Part shown: piece after piece, positions 53,081-61,289 of the stretch
How the letters are laid out: each line of letters begins with the position of its first letter
Numbering within the stretch: the first letter of the stretch is position 1
From: Pseudomonas sp. B33.4
GTDB taxonomy: Bacteria; Pseudomonadota; Gammaproteobacteria; Pseudomonadales; Pseudomonadaceae
Reading direction: 5' to 3'
NCBI RefSeq assembly: GCF_034555375.1
Contig: NZ_CP140706.1
Span: 1,851,001 to 1,915,000 of the forward strand
DNA length: 64,000 bases
Position numbers and translations under genes: made by a program
The notes under the pieces: generated by a model
Told to the model about the DNA's origin: nothing
Database searches by the model: none
What the model saw: only the letters and a program-made list of their open reading frames with translations

Positions 53081-54043
53081 GTGAAGGCATTGCAAGGCGT
53101 TGACGGTCAAGTGGCATGGGTTGAAGAGCCGAGTCCTACGTGTGATGTAGGACAAGTCCGCATTCGAGTGGCGGCAGCTGGCCTTAATCGCGCCGATTTA
53201 TTACAGAAAGCAGGGCTCTATCCGCCGCCACCAGGGGCCAGCCAAGTGCTCGGTCTTGAATGCTCCGGGGTCATCAGCGAGGTCGGCGCGGGCAGTGCCT
53301 GGCAGGTCGGGGATCGGGTGTGCGCCTTGCTGGCCGGGGGCGGCATGGCCGAAGAGGTGGTCGTCGACGGGCGGCATGTGTTGCCGGTTCCCGAAGGCGT
53401 CTCGCTGATCGAGGCGGCGGCATTGCCCGAGGTTTACGCAACAGTCTGGCTGAATGTGTTTCAACTTGCGGCGCTCAAACCGGGTGAGAAAGTTCTCTTG
53501 CACGCTGGCGCAAGTGGAATCGGTTCAGCCGCCATTCAGTTGTGCAAGGCGTTTGGCAATCCGTGTTGGGTCAGCGTCGGTTCGGCCGAGCGTTTGGCGT
53601 ATTGCGAGTCGTTGGGCGCGCAAGGCGGAGTGGTGCGCACCGATGATCTGGAGAGCCTGCGTGATTTCGGGCCGTTCAATGTGATTCTCGATCCAGTGGG
53701 TGGCAATTATTCGGCGTTGAATCTCAAGCTGATGGCGCTGGATGGGCGTTGGGTGTTGATCGGTTTGATGGGCGGCCGTGAGGCGAAACTGGATCTGGCG
53801 CAGGTATTGGCCAAGCGTGTGCAGTTGCTCGGCTCGACATTGCGCAGCCGTGATGATCAGTTCAAGGCAGATCTGTTGAGTGATCTGGGCCAGCAGGTGT
53901 GGCCGTTGTTTGCTGAAGGGCGGTTGAGTCCGCAGTTGGCCAAGGCGTTTGCGGTGAAGGATGCCGAGGCGGCGTTTGCGGAGCTGGCGAGTAATACGGT
54001 AGCGGGCAAACTGGTGTTGGTGATTGACGACAGTCTGAGCTGA
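53081..54043 (+). CDS. NAD(P)H:quinone oxidoreductase, MDR family
   Basis: 320 residues, GTG start after GGAGG. Medium-chain reductase without structural zinc ligands: AAAGLNRADLLQKAGLYPPPPG (N-terminal quinone-oxidoreductase block), LECSGVISEVG, and the Rossmann motif LLHAGASGIGSAAIQLCKAFG (about residues 139-159). Closest in style to PIG3-type reductases. Divergent from prc. Confidence 0.9.
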   Translation: MKALQGVDGQVAWVEEPSPTCDVGQVRIRVAAAGLNRADLLQKAGLYPPPPGASQVLGLECSGVISEVGAGSAWQVGDRVCALLAGGGMAEEVVVDGRHVLPVPEGVSLIEAAALPEVYATVWLNVFQLAALKPGEKVLLHAGASGIGSAAIQLCKAFGNPCWVSVGSAERLAYCESLGAQGGVVRTDDLESLRDFGPFNVILDPVGGNYSALNLKLMALDGRWVLIGLMGGREAKLDLAQVLAKRVQLLGSTLRSRDDQFKADLLSDLGQQVWPLFAEGRLSPQLAKAFAVKDAEAAFAELASNTVAGKLVLVIDDSLS

Positions 54044-54056
54044 TTTGCAGGAGAAG

Positions 54057-54103
54057 CCCCTCACCCTAACCCTCTCCCATAGGGAGAGGGGACTGACCGA
54101 GTT
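54057..54103. repeat. Short dispersed palindrome, CCCTCTCCC type
   Basis: CCCCTCACCCTAACCCTCTCCC faces GGGAGAGGGG around CATA, followed by ACTGACCGAGTTGTTTT. It may act as terminator of the oxidoreductase gene. I recall this sequence as a widespread Pseudomonas intergenic repeat. Confidence 0.65.
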
Positions 54104-54186
54104 GTTTTGTCGAGGTACATCGACCTGACACATGGTGTCGAACTCAGGTTCGGGATGTCAGCCTGCAATTGCAGATTAAATCTTTG

Positions 54187-54840
54187 TCATTTCCAGAGGT
54201 GGATCGGCCACCCGGACTTTTCGGCGTGCTCAAGCAGCACCGGGTCCGGGTTGACCACATGCGGAAAGTCCACCTTCAGTAACAGCGGCAAATCATTGCG
54301 CGAGTCGGAATAGAAGCTCGCACCCTCCAGGTTTTCTTCTTCAGCATCCAGCCACTCCAGCAAACGGGTGATCTTGCCTTCGCGGTAGGTCAGGGTGCCA
54401 ACGGTGTGGCCGCTGTACACGCCATGCGCGACTTCCAGTTCGATACCGAGAACTTCATCAATGCCCAGTCGATCGGCAATCGGTTTGACCAGGTGCGTGC
54501 CCGACGCCGAGATCACCAGAATCCGGTCGCCGGCCTTGCGGTGAGCGGCGATGGTTTTGGTCGCGTCGCTGAAGATGATCGGTTCGATAAAGTCTTCCAC
54601 CCACGGCCCGACCAAGTGCTCGACTTCTTCTGGGGTACGCCCGATCAGCGGCTCCAGGCTGAACTCCATGTACTCTTCCATGCGCAATTTGCCATGGCTG
54701 TAGGCGTCCATCAGCTCGTTGTTCTTGCGCATGAACGACTCGGGATCGACCCAGCCGAGGCGCCCCATCTGCTCGCTCCAGAGGGTGGCGCAGTCGCCGT
54801 GGATCAACGTTTCGTCCAGATCAAAAATTGCCAGGGCCAT
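54187..54840 (-). CDS. HAD-IB family phosphatase (SerB-like)
   Basis: 217 residues. IFDLDETLIHGD gives the nucleophile Asp7 and Asp9; SASGTHLVKPIADRLG is the second motif; SFYSDSRNDLPLLLKVD the fourth. Phosphoserine-phosphatase-like proteins of this group act on small phosphate esters. It is read in the same direction as the ABC operon, 111 bases downstream of it across a palindromic element, so it may belong to it and remove phosphate from the imported product. Confidence 0.88.
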   Translation of the reverse strand: MALAIFDLDETLIHGDCATLWSEQMGRLGWVDPESFMRKNNELMDAYSHGKLRMEEYMEFSLEPLIGRTPEEVEHLVGPWVEDFIEPIIFSDATKTIAAHRKAGDRILVISASGTHLVKPIADRLGIDEVLGIELEVAHGVYSGHTVGTLTYREGKITRLLEWLDAEEENLEGASFYSDSRNDLPLLLKVDFPHVVNPDPVLLEHAEKSGWPIHLWK

Positions 54841-54851
54841 CAGTTCTCTCC

Positions 54852-54951
54852 GAGAACAGCTACGAGCTACAAGCTTCGAGCTGCAAGAATTGGAATCAGC
54901 TGCGCCGCAGTCTACAACTTGAAGCTTGTAGCTCGAAGCTTGCAGCTGCTT
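54852..54951. repeat. Palindromic repeat, AGCTTCGAGCTGCAAG family
   Basis: AGCTACAAGCTTCGAGCTGCAAG (54862 onward) faces CTTGTAGCTCGAAGCTTGCAGCT (to about 54950). A type distinct from REPIN and of a kind I recall in P. fluorescens and P. syringae. Confidence 0.7.
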
Positions 54952-55941
54952 TTAAGCTACTTCACACAGGGCCGTCGGATCGATGGAAAGCGCCAGACGC
55001 TGACCGTCGGGATGCAGATCGGCGGCCGAGCGGTTGAGCACATCCACTACCAGTTCCACGCCGCGCGCCTCGATCCGGTAACGGATGACGTTGCCGAGCA
55101 GGCTGTGGCTGCGGATCTGCGCATCGAGTTCGCCTTCCAGGCTCAGCTCGATGGCTTCCGGGCGAATGGCGATGCGGTGGTTGATCGGGCGCTGCAACAG
55201 CTTTGATGCGTCGTCGGCATCAAGCAGGTTGTAGTTGCCGATGAAGCCGGCGGCGAACACATCGACCGGCGCGGTGTACAAGGTTTCGGCATCGCCGCTT
55301 TGTACGATTTTTCCCTGATTCATCAGGAAAATCCGGTCAGACATGGTCAGCGCTTCTTCCTGATCGTGGGTGACGAAAATTGTCGTCAGGCCGAGTTCGC
55401 GCTGAATCTGGCGGATCTGTTCACGCAGGTGTTTACGAATCCGTGCATCGAGGGCCGACAGCGGCTCATCCAGCAGCAGCAAGCGCGGGCGGGTCACCAG
55501 CGAACGGGCGAGGGCCACACGCTGACATTGGCCGCCGGATAACTGATGTGGGTAGCGGCTGGCGAAGTCGTTCAGTTCAACCAGTTTCAACACTTCGGAA
55601 ACGCGTTTATGACTGTCATCGGCGTTGACCTTCTGCATGCGCAAACCGAAGGCAACGTTCTGCTCGACGGTCATGTTGGGAAACAGCGCGTAGCTTTGGA
55701 ACACCATGCCGATCCCGCGTTTCTGCGGGCTCAACGGCACGATATCGACGCCATCGAGCAGGATCTTGCCGCCATCGACCGGGGTCAGCCCGGCGATACA
55801 ACGCAGCAGAGTCGACTTGCCGCAACCGGACGGGCCGAGGAGGGTGACGAATTCGGCTTTGTTGATTTCGCAGTTGATGTCGCTGAACACCGTGGTGCCC
55901 GCGTAGTTTTTCTGCAGGTGTTGGACGCTGACATAGCTCAT
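54952..55941 (-). CDS. ABC transporter ATP-binding protein (PotA/FbpC/PhnT-like)
   Basis: 329 residues. Walker A GPSGCGKST at residues 36-44, Q-loop SYALFPNMT, signature LSGGQCQRVALARSL, Walker B LLLLDEPLSALD, switch His in FVTHDQEEAL. A C-terminal TOBE-like regulatory domain follows. It drives import in the cytoplasm with the two permeases next to it, whose gene it overlaps by ATGA. Confidence 0.93.
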   Translation of the reverse strand: MSYVSVQHLQKNYAGTTVFSDINCEINKAEFVTLLGPSGCGKSTLLRCIAGLTPVDGGKILLDGVDIVPLSPQKRGIGMVFQSYALFPNMTVEQNVAFGLRMQKVNADDSHKRVSEVLKLVELNDFASRYPHQLSGGQCQRVALARSLVTRPRLLLLDEPLSALDARIRKHLREQIRQIQRELGLTTIFVTHDQEEALTMSDRIFLMNQGKIVQSGDAETLYTAPVDVFAAGFIGNYNLLDADDASKLLQRPINHRIAIRPEAIELSLEGELDAQIRSHSLLGNVIRYRIEARGVELVVDVLNRSAADLHPDGQRLALSIDPTALCEVA

Positions 55942-56738
55942 TCGCTTTTGTCCTTGTTCAAGATGTTGGCGATCCAGGTCAGGACCAGCACGAAAAAGAA
56001 GTACGAAATGACCAGCGCACTGGTGAAGTGGCCGCTGCTGTTGCGCATGTTGTTCAGGTAAACCTGCAAGGTTTCGTAGCGCGTGCCGACCAGAATGTTG
56101 GCAAAGACGAACTCACCGAAGAGGAACGAAAACGACAGCAGCAACGCGACCATCAAGCCTTTGCGCAGATTCGGCAGCACCACCAGAAACGCCGCCTGAA
56201 AGGTGCTGGCACCGAGCAGTTGCGCGGCGTCCATCAGGTCGCGCAGGTTGATCGCTTGCAGGTTGTTGGTGATCGCCCGGTACATGAACGGCAGGGCCAC
56301 GGTGAAGTAGCAACCGATCAGGATCCACGGTGTACCGACCATGGCCATCGGCCCGGAACCGTAGAGCTGCAACAGACCCACCGACGACACCACCGGCGGC
56401 ACCGCGAAAGGCAGCAGGATCAGGATGTTCATCAGCGCATCGAGTTTCGGGAAGTGGTAATGCACGACGAACAGCAGCGGCAGGATCAGCACCACCGACA
56501 ACACCAGCGCGCCGACGCACACCAGCAGCGACTGGCCGAACGCATGAAGGAAACGCGGATCGCTCCACAGCTGGATGTACCACTTGAAGGTGAAACCACT
56601 GGGCAGGATGGTCGCCGACCAACTGCTGGCGATCGAATAGACCAGTGTGCCCACGAGTGGCAGCAAGAGGATGGCGAACAGCAGATAAACCACGACGCGG
56701 TGGTAGAGGCCGGCCGGGCCGGATTCAGCGCGAGACAT
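55938..56738 (-). CDS. ABC transporter permease 2
   Basis: 266 residues, six helices. The coupling-helix EAA-like motif appears as DLMDAAQLLGASTFQAAFLVVLP. Family BPD_transp_1. Its start overlaps the end of the other permease gene, consistent with coupled translation. Confidence 0.9.
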   Translation of the reverse strand: MSRAESGPAGLYHRVVVYLLFAILLLPLVGTLVYSIASSWSATILPSGFTFKWYIQLWSDPRFLHAFGQSLLVCVGALVLSVVLILPLLFVVHYHFPKLDALMNILILLPFAVPPVVSSVGLLQLYGSGPMAMVGTPWILIGCYFTVALPFMYRAITNNLQAINLRDLMDAAQLLGASTFQAAFLVVLPNLRKGLMVALLLSFSFLFGEFVFANILVGTRYETLQVYLNNMRNSSGHFTSALVISYFFFVLVLTWIANILNKDKSE

Positions 56739-57561
56739 GGTAGCTCCTCTTCAACAGCAGTTGATGCACGACGGTGACGATGGTCATCAGCGCCACCAGC
56801 ACCACGGCCAAAGCGCTGGCCAGATTCGGGTCAAGGGAAATGTCACCGGAGACCATCGCCGCAATCCGGATCGGCAGGACGTTGAAGTTGCCCGTCGTCA
56901 ACGCGTACACCGTGGCGTAGGCACCGAGGGCGTTGGCCAGCAGGATCACGAATGTACCGAGCAGCGCCGGTGTCAGCACCGGCAAGCCGATATGCCGCCA
57001 GAATTGCCAGCCATTGGCGCCAAGCAGTGCGGCAGATTCGCGCCAGTCTTCACGCAAGGCGTCGAAGGCGGGATAGAGCAGCAGCACACCAAGGGGAATC
57101 TGGAAGTAGGTGTAGAGGATGATCAGCCCGGTTTTCGAGTACAGGTTGAAATCCTGAATGATCCCCGACTGCTTCAGCATGATCGTGATGCTGCCGTTGA
57201 AACCGAGCAGGATGATGAACGCGAAGGCCAAGGGTACGCCGGAAAAATTGCTGGTCATGTTGGCGAAGGCATTCACGAAATTGCGCAGTTTCGAATCGAC
57301 CCGGCGCAGGGAATACGCACCCAGTACGGCAATGATGATGCCGAACACGCTCGACCAGAAACTGATTTCGAGGCTGTACTGGATCGCCTGCAAATAAAAC
57401 TTCGAGCTGAAGATCTTGCTGAAGTTGGCCAAGCCCCAGCCGAATTCTTCTGATTGCAGGCTGCTGATCATCACCCAGGTCAGCGGAGCGATTTCGAAGA
57501 CGATAAAGAACAGCGCGAAGGGCACCACGCACAGGGCTGCCAGCCATTTACCGCGAGTCAT
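56725..57561 (-). CDS. ABC transporter permease 1
   Basis: 278 residues from ATG 57561 (MTRGKWLAALCVVPFALFF); a GTG nine bases upstream is an alternative. Six or so helices and the motif DWRESAALLGANGWQFWRHIGLPVL, an EAA loop. It pairs with the other permease. It begins five bases after the phosphodiesterase gene. Confidence 0.9.
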   Translation of the reverse strand: MTRGKWLAALCVVPFALFFIVFEIAPLTWVMISSLQSEEFGWGLANFSKIFSSKFYLQAIQYSLEISFWSSVFGIIIAVLGAYSLRRVDSKLRNFVNAFANMTSNFSGVPLAFAFIILLGFNGSITIMLKQSGIIQDFNLYSKTGLIILYTYFQIPLGVLLLYPAFDALREDWRESAALLGANGWQFWRHIGLPVLTPALLGTFVILLANALGAYATVYALTTGNFNVLPIRIAAMVSGDISLDPNLASALAVVLVALMTIVTVVHQLLLKRSYHVSR

Positions 57562-57566
57562 TGAGT

Positions 57567-58373
57567 TCACTTGAGCAACTCCCGGCACACCGGTTTGTCA
57601 TGGGGCACGCCGAGCAGTTCGCAGACCGTGCCGCAGATTTCGGTCTGCTTCGGTGCGGCGTCAGCGTCGAGGCTGAACGCGTCACCGAGGACAAACAGCG
57701 GCACCTGACGCTCTTCCGGCAGCAGGCCGTTGTGCGAGCGATCGTTGTTCATGCCGTGGTCGGCGGTCACCAATACCTGATAGCCAGCGTCGAGCCATTT
57801 CTGCAGATAGTCGGCGAGGATGATGTCGGCGAAGCGCGCGCTGTTGCGGTATTGCGAAGAGTCGAGGCCGTGTTTGTGCCCGGCGTCGTCGATGTTCATC
57901 GGATGGATCAGCAGGAAATCCGGATCGTGGCGCAGGCGCAGGTTTTCCGCGTCGGCGAACAGGTGCGAATCCGGGTAGTGATCGCTCCAGTAGAAATGCC
58001 CGTGCTGGATCGGCAGCGACAGATTGTCGGTGTGCCGGTCGCGCGCGGCTACGAACGGTGAGCGGTTGTACAACTCGCTGACCCAGTGATACGCCGCCGC
58101 TGCAGTTTTCAAACCGGCATCGCGGGCGTAGTGATAAATGCTGCGCTGGTTGGACAGGCGCGAAACATTGTTGTGGACGATGCCGCTGTCGATCGGCGGC
58201 ACGCCGGTGAGGATGCATTCATAGAGGGGGCGGGACAGGGCCGGCAGTTCGCACTCCAGTTGATAGAGCGCGGCGCGTCCTGCGCCAACATAAGCCTGCA
58301 GATGCCCCATGGCGTGACGCGCGACTTCATAGTTGAGGCCGTCGAGCACGACAAGGATGACGTTGTGCTTCAT
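57567..58373 (-). CDS. Alkaline-phosphatase-superfamily phosphodiesterase/phosphonatase-like enzyme
   Basis: 268 residues with no signal peptide, so cytoplasmic. It has the metal centre of the nucleotide pyrophosphatase/phosphodiesterase and phosphonoacetate hydrolase families: VVLDGLN with Asp11, the nucleophile Thr56 in CILTGVPPIDSG, IHPMNIDDAGHKHGLDS with Asp and His ligands, and VTADHGMNND with Asp-His. Being between the binding protein and the permeases of an uptake system, it probably hydrolyses the imported phosphodiester or phosphonate. Confidence 0.85.
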   Translation of the reverse strand: MKHNVILVVLDGLNYEVARHAMGHLQAYVGAGRAALYQLECELPALSRPLYECILTGVPPIDSGIVHNNVSRLSNQRSIYHYARDAGLKTAAAAYHWVSELYNRSPFVAARDRHTDNLSLPIQHGHFYWSDHYPDSHLFADAENLRLRHDPDFLLIHPMNIDDAGHKHGLDSSQYRNSARFADIILADYLQKWLDAGYQVLVTADHGMNNDRSHNGLLPEERQVPLFVLGDAFSLDADAAPKQTEICGTVCELLGVPHDKPVCRELLK

Positions 58374-58424
58374 AGGGGCAAAAACTCCGCGAAACAGGAA
58401 ATTTCAGATTCAACCTGGATCCCT

Positions 58425-58514
58425 TGTAGGAGTGAGCCTGCTCGCGATAGCGGTGATCCAGTCAACATTGTCGTTGAAAGTTTGACCGCTATCGCGAGCA
58501 GGCTCACTCCTACA
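58425..58514. repeat. REPIN inside the ABC operon
   Basis: GTAGGAGTGAGCCTGCTCGCGATAG faces GCTATCGCGAGCAGGCTCACTCCTAC. It separates the binding-protein gene from the rest and could stabilise the 5' part of the mRNA, a usual way to get more binding protein. Confidence 0.9.
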
Positions 58515-58553
58515 TGGAGATTTGTTTCAGATCAAAAAGTGGTGATCAGCCGC

Positions 58554-59621
58554 TTATTTCATCTCGACGATGACTTCCTCGTTCCACTGCTGTGGCAGGG
58601 CTTTGGAGGTCTTTTCCCATGCATCGGCATCTTTGATCGGGGTGACCTTCTTGTACTGCTCGTTCGGCAGCAGTTTGGCTTTCACGTCTTCCGGCAGTTG
58701 CAGGTGTTCGGCGCGGATCGGACGCGCATTGCCACGAGCGAGGTTGGTCTGGCCGGCGTCGCTGAAGATGTATTCGCGGGTCAGCTTGGCGGCGTTCGGG
58801 TTTTTCGCGTACTTGTTGATGATCGTGGTGTAGCCGGAAATCACCGAACCGTCGGATGGGATCAGCACGACGTAGTCATCCGGGTTGGCCATCTTGGCTT
58901 TGTAGCTGAGGCCGTTGAAGTCCCAGACTACGCCGACTTCGATCTCGCCTTTTTCCATGGTGGCGATGGTCGGATTGGCCATCGACAGGCGACCTTGCTT
59001 GGCGATATCAGCGAACAGCAGCAGCGCCGGCTTGATGTTTTTCTCGTCGCCACCGTTGGCCAGTGCCGCAGCAAGTACACCGTTGGCCGCTTGTGCAGCG
59101 GTGCTCACGTCACCGATGGAGACCTTGTATTTGCCACCCTTGAGATCAGCCCACTTGGTCGGTACTTCGGAGCCGTGCAGCAGCTTTTTGTTGACGATGA
59201 ACGCGATGGTGCCGGTGTAGGCCAGTGCCCAGTTGCCGTCCTTGTCCTTCGCCCAGTCCGGGACTTGATCCCAGGTGCTTGGCTTGTACGGCTGCACCAC
59301 ACCTTGCTTGACCGCGATCGGGCCGAAGGCGGCACCGACGTCGCCGATGTCGGCGGTGGCATTGTCTTTTTCGGCAGCAAACTTGGCGATTTCCTGGGCC
59401 GAGCTCATGTCGGTGTCGATGTGCTTCAAGCCGTAGGTCTTGGCCAGGTCTTCCCAAGTGCCTTTCCAGTTGGCCCAGTCATCGGGCATGCCGACGCTGT
59501 TGACGGCGCCTTCCGCTTTCGCAGCGGCTTCGAGGGTTTTCAGATCGGTGCCGGCCGCCATGGCGGAGGTGCACATTGCAATGGTCGAGCCTAACAGTGT
59601 TGCCAGGAAAAGCTGTTTCAT
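58554..59621 (-). CDS. ABC transporter periplasmic substrate-binding protein
   Basis: 355 residues with the signal MKQLFLATLLGSTIAMCTSA ending MA. The mature part is of the AfuA/PotD-like cluster: LEAAAKAEGAVNSVGMPDDWANWKG, DIGDVGAAFGPIAVKQGVV, YTGTIAFIVNKKLL, and GVVWDFNGLSYKA. Such proteins bind iron, polyamines or aminoethylphosphonate; given the phosphodiesterase next door, an organophosphorus ligand is favoured. First gene of the operon. Confidence 0.88.
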   Translation of the reverse strand: MKQLFLATLLGSTIAMCTSAMAAGTDLKTLEAAAKAEGAVNSVGMPDDWANWKGTWEDLAKTYGLKHIDTDMSSAQEIAKFAAEKDNATADIGDVGAAFGPIAVKQGVVQPYKPSTWDQVPDWAKDKDGNWALAYTGTIAFIVNKKLLHGSEVPTKWADLKGGKYKVSIGDVSTAAQAANGVLAAALANGGDEKNIKPALLLFADIAKQGRLSMANPTIATMEKGEIEVGVVWDFNGLSYKAKMANPDDYVVLIPSDGSVISGYTTIINKYAKNPNAAKLTREYIFSDAGQTNLARGNARPIRAEHLQLPEDVKAKLLPNEQYKKVTPIKDADAWEKTSKALPQQWNEEVIVEMK

Positions 59622-59667
59622 TCCGAAGCTCCTTGGTCGTGTTCAACGCTGCGATTGCGGTGTGTGT

Positions 59668-59682
59668 TGGTCTAGGTCAGCA
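59668..59682. promoter_or_regulatory. Operator-like site before the ABC operon
   Basis: TTGGTCTAGGTCAGC, close to the TGGTCTAGACCA type bound by HutC/DasR-group GntR regulators. It lies about 50 bases before the binding-protein gene. Confidence 0.65.
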
Positions 59683-59943
59683 ATACCTGAGCCAATTTAG
59701 GCGGGCTGGATGACACTTTGATGTCGGCGGCCCTGCGGCAGGTCTTTTGTTTGTTCGGTATCAGCGGTTGCCAGATAAGCGTAGACCATGCCCAAACCCC
59801 GGCGGACAAGGGATTTGGCCGATGTATTGCAAGTCATGAGGACGACCGTTCGGTAGTTTTGTCATCTCTCGGTCATCTGCACTGCCTAGGCTTGCAATAT
59901 CACGCAACGGCTCGATTGCCGTGCGATTTTGCCCTGAAACAGT

Positions 59944-59958
59944 GCTGGTCTAGTCCAG
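59944..59958. promoter_or_regulatory. Operator-like site before the UTRA regulator gene
   Basis: GCTGGTCTAGTCCAG, an inverted repeat (CTGG/CCAG) with the same TGGTCTAG core as the site at 59668. It overlaps the likely promoter and start region of the regulator gene. The remaining 59683-59943 shows no gene. Confidence 0.7.
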
Positions 59959-59971
59959 ATAGGTAACGTTG

Positions 59972-60685
59972 ATGCGCGATGAGGCAACAAAAGCGGTGAC
60001 AGCGATTGGCCAAGTGCTGCAGGAACAACTCGATCACGGGTTGCTGGCGGCGGGCAGCAAGTTGCCGGCCGAGCGCAAGCTCAGTGAGTTGTTCGGTACG
60101 ACGCGGATTACCGTGCGTGAGGCGTTGTTGCAGCTGGAGGCGCAGGGGCAGATTTATCGCGAGGAGCGACGGGGCTGGTTCGTTTCGCCGCCGCGTCTGG
60201 CGTACAACCTGATGCAGCGCAGTCACTTTCACGCAATGGTCAGTGCGCAGGGGCGGGTGCCGTCGACCGAGGTGATTTCGGCACGTTTGCAGCCGGCGTC
60301 GGCGGCGGTGTGTGCGTGGTTGCAGTTGCCTGCGTTGTCGAGTGTGATTCAGATTTGCCGGTCACGGCGCATTGATGGGCGGTTGGTGTTGTATGTGGAG
60401 CACTATTTGAATCCGCAGTTTTTTCCGGGGATTCTCGAGTTTGATTTGAATCAGTCGATTACCGAGTTGTATGCGCGGCATTACGATTTGCACTATGGGC
60501 GGGTGCGGTTTGAGATTGTGCCTACGTCACTGTCTGTGGATGCTGCGGCGGCTTTGCGGGTTTCTGTGGGGAGCCCGGGGTTGCGGATTGCTCGGGTTAA
60601 TTATGATCAGCATGAGCGGTTGATTGATTGTGATCTGGAGTTTTGGCGGCATGATGCGATTCACGTTGGGGTTGATGTGGTTTGA
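59972..60685 (+). CDS. GntR family regulator with UTRA domain
   Basis: ATG 59972 follows AGGT; a TTG one codon earlier is possible; 237 residues. The winged helix has LLAAGSKLPAERKLSELFGTTRITVREAL (about residues 28-56) and the UTRA ligand domain spans about 85-230. PhnF/HutC relatives bind a pathway metabolite and release TGGTCTAG-type operators, which are present on both sides here. It should control the divergent ABC/phosphodiesterase operon and itself. Confidence 0.9.
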   Translation: MRDEATKAVTAIGQVLQEQLDHGLLAAGSKLPAERKLSELFGTTRITVREALLQLEAQGQIYREERRGWFVSPPRLAYNLMQRSHFHAMVSAQGRVPSTEVISARLQPASAAVCAWLQLPALSSVIQICRSRRIDGRLVLYVEHYLNPQFFPGILEFDLNQSITELYARHYDLHYGRVRFEIVPTSLSVDAAAALRVSVGSPGLRIARVNYDQHERLIDCDLEFWRHDAIHVGVDVV

Positions 60686-61100
60686 TCGTTTTGGCCTTGG
60701 CGGCCTGTGGGCCGACCAGGTTCTTGGGTTTTAGGTGTATATCCGTTGCTTCGGGTGCTGCCGCTGGCGGTTTCGCTCTTACAGCGACTCACTTTTCCAG
60801 ACGCCGAAAAGTAAGCAAAAGGCTGGGCCCCGGCGTTCGGCCCGCTCGCTGGAGCTCGGGGTTCCTTCGTTACGGGATCGATCCGGGCGCATCGCCTCCG
60901 GTTTGCTTCGCTGCACCTCCTCTCGATGTGTTCGACTTCGTCGAACGGTCGCTACGCTCCCACACCCAGATCAATCCCTCCACTCAGCCTGCCGAAGGGG
61001 CCAGCACGGCAAGATCAAGAGCGGTACTCGAGCTTGCGCTCATTGTGTTGAGTGGTGAGAAGCCGAAGCGAACTAGGTTGACCGGGTGGGCTCAATCCTT
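60686..61100. repeat. Non-coding dispersed repeat region
   Basis: No gene is supported. The part from about 60770 (ACAGCGACTCACTTTTCCAG, then CGCCGAAAAGTAAGCAAAAG, GGCTGGGCCCCGGCGTTCGG) resembles a long intergenic repeat that I recall many times in P. fluorescens genomes. Open frames across it are low-complexity (Arg/Ser/Pro rich). Confidence 0.6.
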
Positions 61101-61268
61101 GTGGGAGCTGGCTTGCCAGCGATGGCGGCCTGACAGCCGACCTGTTTCTTGCGGATGTACACAATTCCTTGTAGGAGTGAGCCTGCTCGCGATGGCGGCC
61201 TGACAGCCGACCTGTTTCTGACAGGCTGCACGCAATCCAAATGTGGGAGCGAGCCTGCTCGCGAAAGC
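61101..61268. repeat. Tandem direct array of three REP units
   Basis: REP copies at 61101, 61171 and 61243 all point the same way. The first two are each followed by the identical stretch GATGGCGGCCTGACAGCCGA-CCTGTTTCT, giving a unit of about 70 bases. The palindrome cores differ: GAGCTGGCTTGCCAGC, GAGTGAGCCTGCTCGC, GAGCGAGCCTGCTCGC. Confidence 0.8.
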
Positions 61269-61289
61269 GCCCCCACAGTCACCTCATCC

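Noticed and set aside
58086..59594. 502-residue open frame on the plus strand across the phosphodiesterase and binding-protein genes
   Set aside because: It runs through a REPIN and opposite two well-supported genes.
60682..61203. 173-residue frame after the UTRA gene
   Set aside because: It runs through the dispersed repeat and into the REP array, so it is not a real gene.
61101..61268. Regular repeats considered as a CRISPR array
   Set aside because: Units are REP palindromes with diverging cores and a shared flank, not identical repeats with unique spacers, and no cas genes are present.
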